Origin: Colwellia demingiae
GTDB taxonomy: Bacteria > Pseudomonadota > Gammaproteobacteria > Enterobacterales > Alteromonadaceae
Direction: 5' to 3'
Assembly (NCBI RefSeq): GCF_007954275.1
Contig: NZ_VOLT01000016.1
Location: 1 to 64,000 of the forward strand
DNA length: 64,000 nucleotides
Shown: positions 8,015 through 17,059 of the stretch, one piece after another
Layout: the number at the start of each line of letters is the position of its first letter
Position numbering within the stretch: the stretch's first letter is position 1
The notes under the pieces: model-generated
Seen by the model: only the letters and a program-made list of their open reading frames with translations
The model's database searches: none
Told to the model about the DNA's origin: nothing
Made by a program: the position numbers and the translations under genes

Positions 8015-10708
8015 ATGAGAAAAAAATTCAAACTATCCATTTTAACTTTGGCACTTGCTACAAGCTGTGGTTTATCAAGCGCCTATGCAGAAAATGCAAT
8101 AGAAGAAAATGCTGATGAACAAGCCATGGAAGAGGTAATTGTCAAAGCAAGTCGCTTAAAAGGCACTGCTAGTGCGGTAATGGAAGAGCGTAAAAATCAG
8201 GCCTTTATTGCCGACATTCTTGGCGCTGAGCAAATAGCACGTACTGGTGATTCAGATGCCGCTGCGGCATTACGCCGTGTTACGGGTATCACCTTGGTGG
8301 ATGGCAAATACATTTATGTACGAGGTTTAGGTGAGCGTTTTTCCAGCACGCAACTAAATGGCGCGGCAGTACCAAGCCCAGATCCAACGCGTACGGTTAT
8401 TCCACTCGATTTATTTCCTTCGTCAATCATTGAGTCATTGTCGGTACAAAAATCCTATTCTGCTTCAATGCCTGCCCATTTTGCTGGCGGTAATGTCGAT
8501 GTGCGTTTGAAAACAATTCCTTCTGACTTTGTTTTTACCATGCAAGGCAAACTTGGCGGTAACACCAATAACTTTGATGATGGTTTATCCTATAATGGCG
8601 GAGACGACGATTGGTACGGTAAAGATGATGGCACTCGTGCAGCCCCTGCATCATTGCAAAAGTTGTGGAAAAATCATAGCCCTTTAAATGATTTATCACA
8701 GCAAGATAACCGTGAAATTGCAGCGCAGATGAATCGCGATTATGATCCAAAAGCGACTAGCATTAACCCTAATACTGGTTTTGATGTCACCTTAGGTAAT
8801 CGATACGATTTTGATGACTTTCGTTTAGGTTTCCTTACCGCGGTATCCTATGACAATAAATGGGAAGTATCAGAAGAATACGAAGGACAGGATTTTACCT
8901 ATCAAGAAGGCGTTGATGGCGGAGAGAGTAGTTGGGCTTTAGTGCGTGGTTTTGATGATATTAAATCGACAGAACATACGGTACGCTTTTCTGGCATGTT
9001 CAACGTTGGCTTAGAATTTCAACGAGATCACCGCATTGATTTCAGCTCGTTAATTTTGCACGATACCCGTGATGAAATACGCGATAAACTCGGCAACACC
9101 AACAATGTCACTATCAGTGACGGTTTGCGAGTACGTGATAGCGATGTTATTTATGAAGAGCGAGAAATGATCGCGAATCAAATCAGAGGTACGCATAACT
9201 TCTCAGGACTTTGGAACTTAGGTGCTGATTGGTTTTACTCTGATGCACGCTCCAACCGCTATGCTCCTGGGAATATCTCAACCCGCTATATCATTGCCGA
9301 TGGTTCAAATGGTCAAGCAGAAGACGGTATTTTTGACCCCATCAATGAGAGTTCTTTACGTAAAGCGACCACTTCTTCTCGTTATAGCTTTCAAGACTTA
9401 GACGATGATGTTGAAAACTATGGTCTTAGTTTTTCATTGCCGGTTAACTTTAGCAACGTAGAGCTAGAAATAAAAGCAGGCGGAAACTTTATTGAAAAGA
9501 CACGTGACGCTATGGCAAGACGCATAGATGTCAATACACTTGCTTTTGATAATCTAGATCTAACGGGCCATCAAATGGGCGTCATTTTAAATGATGATGT
9601 CATGCTAAATCATCCCTTATCGGGCAATGAATTAATCATTCGTGATACGACCGCTGCCGGAGATGATTACTACTCTGCTCAACTGGTTGATGCTTACTTT
9701 ATTGATACTGATTTTTTCATCGCGCAAAAGTGGCGAGTGAACTTAGGATTACGTTATGAAGATTTTCGCCAAGTTGTTGCACCATTAGACCCTGCAACAG
9801 GTAAGTTCGATTTACCGGCAAAACCTACTAATGAAGATTTAGCTGCACTGGCCTTTAAAGATGATGATGTTTTTGGTGCGTTAGCATTCACTTACTTGCT
9901 TGACGATGAAATGCAGTTCCGTGCTTCTTACGCACAAACGACCATTCGTCCAGATATCCGTGAAGTAGCGCCGGCGACCTATATTGATCCGCTTACTGGT
10001 TTTCCGATTGGTGGAACGCCAAGTGTAACCAGTACCGCTATTGATAACTATGATTTACGTTGGGAATGGTATTTACCTACGGGAGATAACCTTTCGTTCG
10101 GTTTATTCTACAAAGACATGGATCAGCCAATAGAAGCAGTACAATCACCTGCACAAGATGGCCCACCATTGATCAGAATTGCCAATGCAGAAGACGGTTA
10201 TGTGTACGGACTTGAGGTAGAGTTTTTAAAAGACTTTGGCTTCTTGGGTGACTTTGCTGGCATTAGCGGGGGAGACTTCTTCTTATCGGGTAACTTTACG
10301 GTAAGTGAATCCGAAATAAATATAGATACCCAGAACGTGGTTGAACAAACAGGAGTTTCTACCTCAATTACCAATCCAACGCGTGCCATGACAGGTCACT
10401 CACCTTGGGTAGTGAATATGAACTTAGGTTGGGATGCGCCCAATGGTAATCACAGTGCTACCCTTGCTTATAACGTGTTTGCCGAACGTATTATTATACC
10501 GGGCATTGACGGTAAGGATGACGCTTATGAGCAACCATTCCATTCACTTGATATGGTATATACCTACTATCCGACTTACTCATCAACAGTGAAATTTAAG
10601 GTACAAAACATCTTAAATCAGAAAAAAGAAATTGAGTTTGAAGATACTTTGATGCGCAGTGAAACCAAAGGTGTTGCTTTTGAAGTCGCCTTGAAATGGG
10701 ACTTTTAA
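8015..10708 (+). CDS. TonB-dependent outer-membrane receptor
   Basis: An 897-residue receptor: signal peptide of about 25 residues ending at AYA, a TonB box EEVIVKA near residue 40, a plug domain (AAALRRVTGITLVDG, YVRGLGERFSSTQLNG, FAGGNVDVRLKT) and a long beta-barrel ending in WDF, a C-terminal Phe typical of outer-membrane barrels. Such receptors import scarce nutrients with energy from ExbB/ExbD/TonB; a full TonB operon lies at 20.5-26 kb. The upstream lipoprotein is its likely partner. Which substrate it takes is not visible; PhoB-like sites before the lipoprotein suggest a phosphorus source. An SD-like AAGAGG precedes the ATG. Confidence 0.88.
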   Translation: MRKKFKLSILTLALATSCGLSSAYAENAIEENADEQAMEEVIVKASRLKGTASAVMEERKNQAFIADILGAEQIARTGDSDAAAALRRVTGITLVDGKYIYVRGLGERFSSTQLNGAAVPSPDPTRTVIPLDLFPSSIIESLSVQKSYSASMPAHFAGGNVDVRLKTIPSDFVFTMQGKLGGNTNNFDDGLSYNGGDDDWYGKDDGTRAAPASLQKLWKNHSPLNDLSQQDNREIAAQMNRDYDPKATSINPNTGFDVTLGNRYDFDDFRLGFLTAVSYDNKWEVSEEYEGQDFTYQEGVDGGESSWALVRGFDDIKSTEHTVRFSGMFNVGLEFQRDHRIDFSSLILHDTRDEIRDKLGNTNNVTISDGLRVRDSDVIYEEREMIANQIRGTHNFSGLWNLGADWFYSDARSNRYAPGNISTRYIIADGSNGQAEDGIFDPINESSLRKATTSSRYSFQDLDDDVENYGLSFSLPVNFSNVELEIKAGGNFIEKTRDAMARRIDVNTLAFDNLDLTGHQMGVILNDDVMLNHPLSGNELIIRDTTAAGDDYYSAQLVDAYFIDTDFFIAQKWRVNLGLRYEDFRQVVAPLDPATGKFDLPAKPTNEDLAALAFKDDDVFGALAFTYLLDDEMQFRASYAQTTIRPDIREVAPATYIDPLTGFPIGGTPSVTSTAIDNYDLRWEWYLPTGDNLSFGLFYKDMDQPIEAVQSPAQDGPPLIRIANAEDGYVYGLEVEFLKDFGFLGDFAGISGGDFFLSGNFTVSESEINIDTQNVVEQTGVSTSITNPTRAMTGHSPWVVNMNLGWDAPNGNHSATLAYNVFAERIIIPGIDGKDDAYEQPFHSLDMVYTYYPTYSSTVKFKVQNILNQKKEIEFEDTLMRSETKGVAFEVALKWDF

Positions 10709-10767
10709 GTAAGCCTAGTAATAAGGTGGTTCTGCAATAATTAGCACTTTCTTTGTATTCATTATTT

Positions 10768-10806
10768 ACGCAGTATAGCTATCTCAATGGCTGTACTGCG
10801 TTTTTT
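10768..10806 (+). terminator. Intrinsic terminator after the TonB receptor
   Basis: ACGCAGTA (10768-10775) pairs with TACTGCGT (10794-10801), with an extra AGC/GCT pairing inside, followed by six Ts. Confidence 0.8.
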
Positions 10807-10966
10807 ATATGGGTATTAACAATTTTTACTAGCTCTCTTCTTATTCAAATAAATTAACATTCCTAGCAATTTAATACGCTGATACAATGACGTACCTAGC
10901 CACGAAATATTAATCTAATCGATGAAGAATATTCATTGAAGTATAATGTTAATCATTGAGGTTTTT

Positions 10967-11596
10967 ATGTGCGGAAGAATGAACTTTGATAATAAACACA
11001 CTAAAATAATCAGTGAATTTTTTGGCTGTGACTTTAGCGCACCATCAAACAACAACCTTAGTCCTGGTCAGACAATTGCCACGCTGGTTAGTGGTGATAC
11101 CAATAATGACTCGCAAAGTAGATCACTTGATGAACCTATTTTCAAACAGCTTGATGCAACGTTGGGCATTCAGCCTAGCTGGTCAAAGCGATTACTTATT
11201 AATGCGCAAAGTGAAACTGTGCTCAGTAAAGGCACGTTTAAAGAGGCAATTAAAACACATCGATGTTTAATTCCTTGCTCTGGCTGGTATGAGTGGCGAA
11301 CTGAAGGGGATAAAAAACAAAAGTACTTATTCAGTCATGTTAATGACGAGCCCTTTCTCATGGCAGGAATTTGGTATGCTAAGCAAAGTAATAACGAAAA
11401 GTTGAGTCCAGAGCCCAAACAACAGTTGGTAACACTTACCACAGCGCCTAATGCTAAGTGCGCTGAATATCATCAACGAATGCCAGTCATTATATTACCG
11501 CAGTATCGTGATTTTTGGTTCCAATCATCCACAGAACAATTGGCGCCATTGTTTGAAGCAGTCGATCAACAATATGTCAAAGTGACCGCTGCTTAA
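10967..11596 (+). CDS. yedK: SOS-associated abasic-site protein, YedK/HMCES family
   Basis: A cytoplasmic protein of 209 residues that crosslinks to abasic sites in single-stranded DNA through the amino-terminal Cys exposed after Met removal. The start is placed at the ATG giving MCGRMN because Cys2 must be the first residue of the mature protein; an in-frame ATG at 10946 would bury it. GAGG lies about 7 bases before the chosen start. Other family marks are the N-S-P-G-Q turn, CLIPCSGWYEW with the conserved Glu, and the YHQRMPVI histidine motif. It stands alone; no LexA box was recognised upstream. Confidence 0.9.
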   Translation: MCGRMNFDNKHTKIISEFFGCDFSAPSNNNLSPGQTIATLVSGDTNNDSQSRSLDEPIFKQLDATLGIQPSWSKRLLINAQSETVLSKGTFKEAIKTHRCLIPCSGWYEWRTEGDKKQKYLFSHVNDEPFLMAGIWYAKQSNNEKLSPEPKQQLVTLTTAPNAKCAEYHQRMPVIILPQYRDFWFQSSTEQLAPLFEAVDQQYVKVTAA

Positions 11597-12023
11597 TACG
11601 TTATACCCCTTAATTAAAGCAACACTGTTCCCGCATCGAGTTTGGGGTCATACCCGTCCCTAGGCACAGGTCTCAAGGATGTCATCCCCGAGGTGTATTA
11701 ATCGGGGGTCCAATTTCTAAAAAGTGATGCCTCAGGACCAAATGCGTCCTGCATTGTCTAATGAGTAGCATCCATGCGACGGTCTGAACAGATACTTCGA
11801 AGATGACGTTTACGCAAGGTCCTGAGTTAACTAGATAAGCATTAAATTATTTGATGTCTTAAAAAGATAAGATAAAGCATCAAGTAATTTAATAAAAAAA
11901 TAATTTTAAAATCTTACCTTGATACGATATTTTTACTTGAAAAATCAATTACAATGTAGAAATCTGATCTGAAATTTTGGTTGATGGAAATACCATCAGC
12001 CTATATATAGTGAGAATTTTTAT
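11597..12023. other. Intergenic region with decayed repeat sequences
   Basis: About 430 bp without a gene. It starts with a TATACCCC like the ends of other repeats here (11602). It contains a palindrome CCCCGA/TCGGGG at 11686-11707, a CTCAGGACC/GGTCCTGAG pair around 11731 and 11818, and a 16-bp inverted repeat (11841-11856 with 11878-11893, one G-U pair). The stretch near 11754 (GCATTGTCTAATGAG) resembles the interior of the repeat at 42248-42588. It is probably a degraded non-autonomous element. Confidence 0.5.
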
Positions 12024-12701
12024 ATGAAAAAAGTGTTATTTGGTCTTTTATTTTTATTAAGTCAAGTGTGTTTTGCTGAGGATGAAGTCAAAAAATTACC
12101 ACCATTAGATCCTAGTTATATGGGCGTACATGGTATGGTTTTAATTACACATGGCTCTAGCATTTACGCGTCTCATTTGCCGCTTTATAACAAGCCTCAT
12201 AACGTGCAGCTACTCTATAAATTAGATAATAATGATTTGGCGGTATTACAAACGGTCAGAGACAGTCAACTCATTACTATTAAGCCTGAACCATTTAATT
12301 TACAACGCTTAATGCGTGGAGAGAAAATGGTCATAAAGGCTGACTTATATGCGGGGCATTTTGAGCGTGACGGCATGTTAGTTTATGACAATATTTCATT
12401 GTCTTTTGATAAGCAGTTGTATGTTCGTACGTTTGACGACATTAAACCTTCAAGCACAAAACAAGAGTATGATGTTGTTTCATTAAGAAAAAATTATAAA
12501 TTTTATATTCACAAAATACAGCAAGCACCTAGCTTTGATCATATATTGGGTGTTGATTTAGAAGCGGGATGTTTAAGCCGATTTAATACGTCATCGCCAG
12601 TACCAAAAGAAACTGAACTTCAATATAAATTTATAAATTGTGGCACGATAAAACCTTTATATTTTGAAACTGAAGACTTTCAGGCGGCTGACTCTCACTA
12701 A
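12024..12701 (+). CDS. Exported protein of unknown function
   Basis: A 225-residue protein with a clear signal peptide (MKKVLFGLLFLLSQVCFA) and no membrane segment after it, so probably periplasmic. I do not recognise the family. Visible features are a YMGVHGMVLITHGSS segment near residues 32-46, many Tyr/Phe, and two Cys near 184 and 209 that could form a disulfide. Its codon use and base composition match its neighbours. It is a single gene with its own terminator, convergent with pdsO. No functional inference is justified beyond periplasmic location. Confidence 0.65.
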   Translation: MKKVLFGLLFLLSQVCFAEDEVKKLPPLDPSYMGVHGMVLITHGSSIYASHLPLYNKPHNVQLLYKLDNNDLAVLQTVRDSQLITIKPEPFNLQRLMRGEKMVIKADLYAGHFERDGMLVYDNISLSFDKQLYVRTFDDIKPSSTKQEYDVVSLRKNYKFYIHKIQQAPSFDHILGVDLEAGCLSRFNTSSPVPKETELQYKFINCGTIKPLYFETEDFQAADSH

Positions 12702-12746
12702 ATAGCTCTAGCTAAATTGAGTTGATTATTTAGCAAAGATATAAAT

Positions 12747-12775
12747 AAAAAGCCGCCTTAATTGGCGGCTTTTTT
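12747..12775 (+). terminator. Intrinsic terminator, probably bidirectional
   Basis: AAAAGCCGCC, loop TTAATT, GGCGGCTTTTTT. The A-run before the stem lets it serve the convergent pdsO gene as well. Confidence 0.85.
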
Positions 12776-12895
12776 CATTGCTTTTTTCATTGCTTTTTTA
12801 CTGAGATAGATTTCTTATCGTAATTAAATTGCCATAAACACCTCCTCTTTTTTTTATAAACACAACGACTGACTGGGAGTTATTGAACGGAATGG

Positions 12896-13732
12896 TTATT
12901 GATTATTAGCCATCTGGTTGTTTATCGTTTGAGACTCTTCTTTTGATGGTGGTGTATGTAATTTCAGCACGACACGACGATCATAAAAGCTAACTTCACT
13001 TTCATTATTGGCCACCACAGGTGACTCTTCACCAAAAGCAAAGGTCGCTATTTGTTGCTCTTCGACGCCTTGCGCCATCAACAAGGTTCTCACTGACTCA
13101 ACTCTGGCTTGTGATAACGTTTGATTAAGTGATTGTTCACCGATTAAATCGGTATAACCAGACAAGTCAATTTTCATCTCAGGTGAGCTATTTAATATTT
13201 GTGCAAGGGCCGCGACTTGTTCTTGATAGTGCGGCGCTATATCACTTGAGCCAGTAGAGAATTGTAGGCTCATTAACAGGTTATCTGCTTGTAATTGGCC
13301 AGAGTTATCTTGTTGTGTTTCTAAGGCGACTAATTGTTGCTGATACGAGGCTTCTAAACGCTGTAATTTAGCTTGGTATTGGCTTTGTATTTGCTCATTA
13401 GATCGTTGCTTGCGTTGTTCATTCACTAACGCCGTACTTAATTCGTCATTTTGATCATTAACATTAATGTACTTGGCAACAAATACTCCACCTATTCCTG
13501 CCACAATAGCGCCTAAGGGGCCAGCCACAATAGCACCAATAACAGCACCGGTACCAAAACCAATATTTTCATCATTTGTTGCTTCTTGATGAATTTTTTC
13601 TGGCGCTAAGGTATTTTCTGTCGCATTAACGGAACTTGTTGCTAAAGCCGCAATAAGTGCCGTGGTGACGATTAATTTTTTTCCCGTAATTTTGTATGGT
13701 TGAGCTTGAGCTAATTGATTCGTGTTTTTCAT
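12896..13732 (-). CDS. pdsO: Sortase-system OmpA-like protein PdsO
   Basis: A 278-residue envelope protein: signal segment near residues 18-38, a glycine-rich hydrophobic stretch (GAVIGAIVAGPLGAIVAGIGG, split here as GAVIGAIVAG and PLGAIVAGIGG, about 61-82), a Gln-rich coiled coil (95-145) and a C-terminal OmpA domain (150-265) with the peptidoglycan-binding type motif LSGYTDLIG and YDRRV. This layout matches PdsO of the proteobacterial dedicated sortase system. The regulators PdsR and PdsS diverge from it immediately upstream. The sortase and its target protein, normally part of this cluster, are not seen here. Confidence 0.85.
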   Translation of the reverse strand: MKNTNQLAQAQPYKITGKKLIVTTALIAALATSSVNATENTLAPEKIHQEATNDENIGFGTGAVIGAIVAGPLGAIVAGIGGVFVAKYINVNDQNDELSTALVNEQRKQRSNEQIQSQYQAKLQRLEASYQQQLVALETQQDNSGQLQADNLLMSLQFSTGSSDIAPHYQEQVAALAQILNSSPEMKIDLSGYTDLIGEQSLNQTLSQARVESVRTLLMAQGVEEQQIATFAFGEESPVVANNESEVSFYDRRVVLKLHTPPSKEESQTINNQMANNQ

Positions 13733-14023
13733 GATGTTCCCTTTTTATGCAGTATTTGTTGTTAAACAGTATTGTTAAGTAGTGTTAGTAAATATGTGTT
13801 GATAAGCCTGTGTTGTTGACAGGAGTTATTAAACCGCAAAAAAGGGGCACTGCTGTGCTCGAATAAAGGCAAAGCAGTGAGCAATTGTGGCAACAATATG
13901 GCAATTTAAGAAATTAAGCGCGTTAACAGGTAAAGTTAGATATAGTCGACGTAATAAAAGGCATAAGAGCTAATTTCCGTTTCAATTTATCAAGACAATC
14001 AAGCTAATCAAAAGTGAATACAA

Positions 14024-14740
14024 ATGAGTAAAAGAATTGCCATCGTAGAAGATGAAGCGGCCATTAGAGAAAACTACGCAGATGTCTTACGTAGCCAAGG
14101 CTACCAAGTGCAGACCTATGCCGATAGATCTTCTGCTACCCAAGCCTTTAATCTACATTTACCCAACCTAGTCATTTTAGATATAGGTTTACATGATGAA
14201 TATGACGGTGGCTTTGTTTTGTGTCAGCAACTTAGAGCTAAGTCGGCTACCTTACCTATTATTTTTTTAACCGCACGTGACAATGATTTTGATACGGTAT
14301 CTGGCTTGCGCATTGGTGCCGATGACTATTTAACCAAAGATATTAGCTTGCCTCATTTAACCGCACGCATATCAGCATTATTTCGTCGCGAAGAAGCATT
14401 AAAAAAACCTGTTAACGATGAACATATCACCCAAACTGGTGCGCTTACGGTTGATAGCCAACGTATGAGTATTACTTGGCAAAACAGGTCTATTGATTTA
14501 ACCATTACCGAATTTTGGTTAGTGCATGCATTAGCCAAACATCCTGGTCATGTTAAAAATCGAACACAACTGATGAGTGATTCCAAAATATATGTTGATG
14601 ACAGTACTATCACTTCACATATCAAACGAATACGCAAAAAATTTATGCAACACGATAATAACTTTGACTGTATCGAAACGGTTTATGGTATGGGCTATCG
14701 CTGGTTGAGTGCTGAAAACACTACCGATGATGAAGGTTAA
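14024..14740 (+). CDS. pdsR: Response regulator of the dedicated sortase system
   Basis: A 238-residue OmpR-type regulator: receiver domain (1-120) with Asp53 as phosphorylation site, acidic pocket ED at 9-10, Thr83 and Lys105; then a winged-helix DNA-binding domain (about 135-230) with the TVYGMGYRW ending. Sequence and neighbours fit the proteobacterial dedicated sortase response regulator. It diverges from pdsO and its stop is one base before the kinase start, so the two are co-translated. Likely target is the pdsO/pdsR intergenic region, but no operator was identified. Confidence 0.9.
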   Translation: MSKRIAIVEDEAAIRENYADVLRSQGYQVQTYADRSSATQAFNLHLPNLVILDIGLHDEYDGGFVLCQQLRAKSATLPIIFLTARDNDFDTVSGLRIGADDYLTKDISLPHLTARISALFRREEALKKPVNDEHITQTGALTVDSQRMSITWQNRSIDLTITEFWLVHALAKHPGHVKNRTQLMSDSKIYVDDSTITSHIKRIRKKFMQHDNNFDCIETVYGMGYRWLSAENTTDDEG

Positions 14741-14741
14741 T

Positions 14742-16961
14742 ATGCCTAATATGGTTAATGGTAAACGTTTCAAATTACGTTTTGGTCTGAGATCAAAGCT
14801 ATTATTGCTTTCAAGTTTTCTGTTTGTTATTCCTTGGTTTGGTTATCAATATGTTTGGGAAATGGAAAAGTATTTGCGCTTTGGACAAGAGCAAACATTA
14901 GTCGGTACCGCACGAGCGCTAGCTACTGCTTTGCATGAGCGTGAAAACCTGTTTAATAATCAAGCGAGTTTTTTACCTGATGTTGAACAAGGTAAAGATC
15001 TTTATGGTTATAAATTGACGGAAGCCGTTCAATTAGACGGTTTACATAACGATTGGCCTGACTTTAACCAACGCACACACTTTTATCACCATCAACAACA
15101 GCTATTTGCCAACGAGCCATTAAGCCTTAACTTTAAAGCGAGTGTAGGTAAATACGATAATTATCTGTATTTGTTTTTTCAGGTCGTTGATAACCACATG
15201 ATCTTTCGGGGTAAAAATACCCGCAGCATCACCAATAACGATTACTTAGCTCTGTCTTTTAGTGATAGTAACAATACCTTAAATCGTTTTATTATTAGTA
15301 ATAAAGCGGCGGGTTGGATATCAGCTTTTTCGCTTACGGGGGATGAAATCTCTACTCCTGCGCCACAGATTCAAGGACACTGGTTATTAACGCCACAAGG
15401 GTATAATGTCGAGTTAAGAGTACCCTTAGATAATTTAGGCGATAACATTGCTTTTGCTTTTTATGATGTAGATAAAACCGATGGCGAAGCAGTTTCTGCA
15501 ATCGGCTCAGCGGATCCAAGCAAAGAAGAAAGTTTGGGGACCATTGTGGTACCTTCGCCCGAGATTGAACGTATAGTTAAAGGCATGCGTTATACTAATT
15601 CTAGTATTTGGGTGGTTGATCAACACCACAGAGTGCTCGCTAGCGCAGGTTCACTAAAGTCAGCCAGTGGCGTATGGCATGCGAAGGAAAAACAGCCTAA
15701 AGAAGATGAAAAAAACAGTCTTTGGTATCAATTTAAGCAACAACTATTATTACCACTGTATTATAAAATATTGACTAAACCGTCAACAGACTTTATTGAT
15801 CAACTCTATGATGCACAACATTTACAAGGCTCGCATATAGTTAATGCGTTAAGTGGCAAGGCAACCTCTCAATGGCGTTTAACGACCGATAAAAAAGCGT
15901 TAGTACTTTCTGCTGCTTACCCCATTTTTATTAACAACCAAGTAAAAGGTGCTGTCATTGTTGAAGAAACAACTAATGGCATTCGTAGCTTAAGAAATCG
16001 CGCGTTAGAAAAATTATTTACCGTCATTTTAGCTATTATGAGTTTAGGCGCCTTGGCCTTTATTTTATTTGCTTCTCGCATTTCATCACGTATTCGGCAT
16101 TTATCTAGTCAAGCCGAATTAGCCATTGATAAGCAAGGACGAATTATTGGCCAAATGGAGGCTTCCAACAGTAATGATGAAATAGGAGATTTATCGCGCA
16201 GTTTTACCACCGCAGTTAACCGCTTAAGTGAGTACAATCACTATTTAGAAAACATGTCTTCTCGTTTATCTCATGAATTAAGAACCCCTATAGCCGTGGT
16301 TAAAACCTCATTAGATAACTTAAGTTTACAAGAAACGCAGCGCTCTCAAGCAGATAAAAGCAACAGTCCTTATATTGAAAGAGCGCAAACTGGCATTAAT
16401 ACCTTAAATTTAATTCTCACCAATATGAGTGAAGCAACTCGCCTTGAACAAATGTTATCAAGCACTGAAAAAATTGATTTTGATTTACAGCAAGTTGTTA
16501 AAGGCTGTATTTCTGGCTATCAGCAAATATACCCAAGCATGACGTTCATCTTGAATATCGACCCTAAGACTCCCAAAATAAGCACATTTAATTTGCATGG
16601 TTCACCTGAACATATAGTGCAACTGTTAGACAAGGTGATCAGTAATGGCGTGGAATTTAGCCAAGATAATATCATCAAAATCGAGTTGAAACAGAGCATT
16701 AATAAGAACAATGCTGAACTATTCATTAGTAATAATGGCATTTTATTACCAGAGCAATTAAGCGAAAGTTTATTTGATTCTATGGTGTCATTACGTGATA
16801 AAAACCAAAAAGTTCATCATAAGCAAGTTGTGCCACACCTTGGTTTAGGTTTATATATTTCGCGATTAATCTGTCAATTTCATCACGGAAAAATCAGCGC
16901 TTATAATCATCAAAACCCTGATGGTGTTACCGTTCATATTAGTTTGCCTACCAAGGTCTAA
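14742..16961 (+). CDS. pdsS: Sensor histidine kinase of the dedicated sortase system
   Basis: An inner-membrane sensor kinase of about 739 residues: first membrane segment at 14-35, a large periplasmic domain (about 36-420), second membrane segment near 425-447, HAMP-like region, His511 in LSHELRTP, and a catalytic domain ending with the G-box LGLGLYISR. The start at 14742 is preferred to the in-frame ATGs at 14709 and 14730 because GAAGG lies 5 bases before it. It is the cognate kinase of pdsR. The N-box (VISNGVEF) departs from the usual DNA form but keeps the Asn. No sortase gene follows; a SulP transporter does. Confidence 0.9.
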   Translation: MPNMVNGKRFKLRFGLRSKLLLLSSFLFVIPWFGYQYVWEMEKYLRFGQEQTLVGTARALATALHERENLFNNQASFLPDVEQGKDLYGYKLTEAVQLDGLHNDWPDFNQRTHFYHHQQQLFANEPLSLNFKASVGKYDNYLYLFFQVVDNHMIFRGKNTRSITNNDYLALSFSDSNNTLNRFIISNKAAGWISAFSLTGDEISTPAPQIQGHWLLTPQGYNVELRVPLDNLGDNIAFAFYDVDKTDGEAVSAIGSADPSKEESLGTIVVPSPEIERIVKGMRYTNSSIWVVDQHHRVLASAGSLKSASGVWHAKEKQPKEDEKNSLWYQFKQQLLLPLYYKILTKPSTDFIDQLYDAQHLQGSHIVNALSGKATSQWRLTTDKKALVLSAAYPIFINNQVKGAVIVEETTNGIRSLRNRALEKLFTVILAIMSLGALAFILFASRISSRIRHLSSQAELAIDKQGRIIGQMEASNSNDEIGDLSRSFTTAVNRLSEYNHYLENMSSRLSHELRTPIAVVKTSLDNLSLQETQRSQADKSNSPYIERAQTGINTLNLILTNMSEATRLEQMLSSTEKIDFDLQQVVKGCISGYQQIYPSMTFILNIDPKTPKISTFNLHGSPEHIVQLLDKVISNGVEFSQDNIIKIELKQSINKNNAELFISNNGILLPEQLSESLFDSMVSLRDKNQKVHHKQVVPHLGLGLYISRLICQFHHGKISAYNHQNPDGVTVHISLPTKV

Positions 16962-16970
16962 TTCCAAACG

Positions 16971-16998
16971 GATCAATAAATTAGTACGATTGGTATAA
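16971..16998. repeat. Solo end of a TATACCAAT-type repeat
   Basis: Read in reverse this stretch begins TATACCAATCGTACTAATT and ends in GATC, matching the left end of the complete element at 58404-58562. It looks like the remnant of a deleted element, about 60 bp before the SulP reading frame. Confidence 0.45.
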
Positions 16999-17059
16999 TT
17001 ACAATTTTTTGAGTCGCGCTTATACTAGGACTCTCTCTTACCCATAAAAGACAATCATT

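Noticed and set aside
11013..11270. Alternate-frame open region inside the YedK gene
   Set aside because: The YedK frame has all the family motifs including Cys2; the second frame has none.
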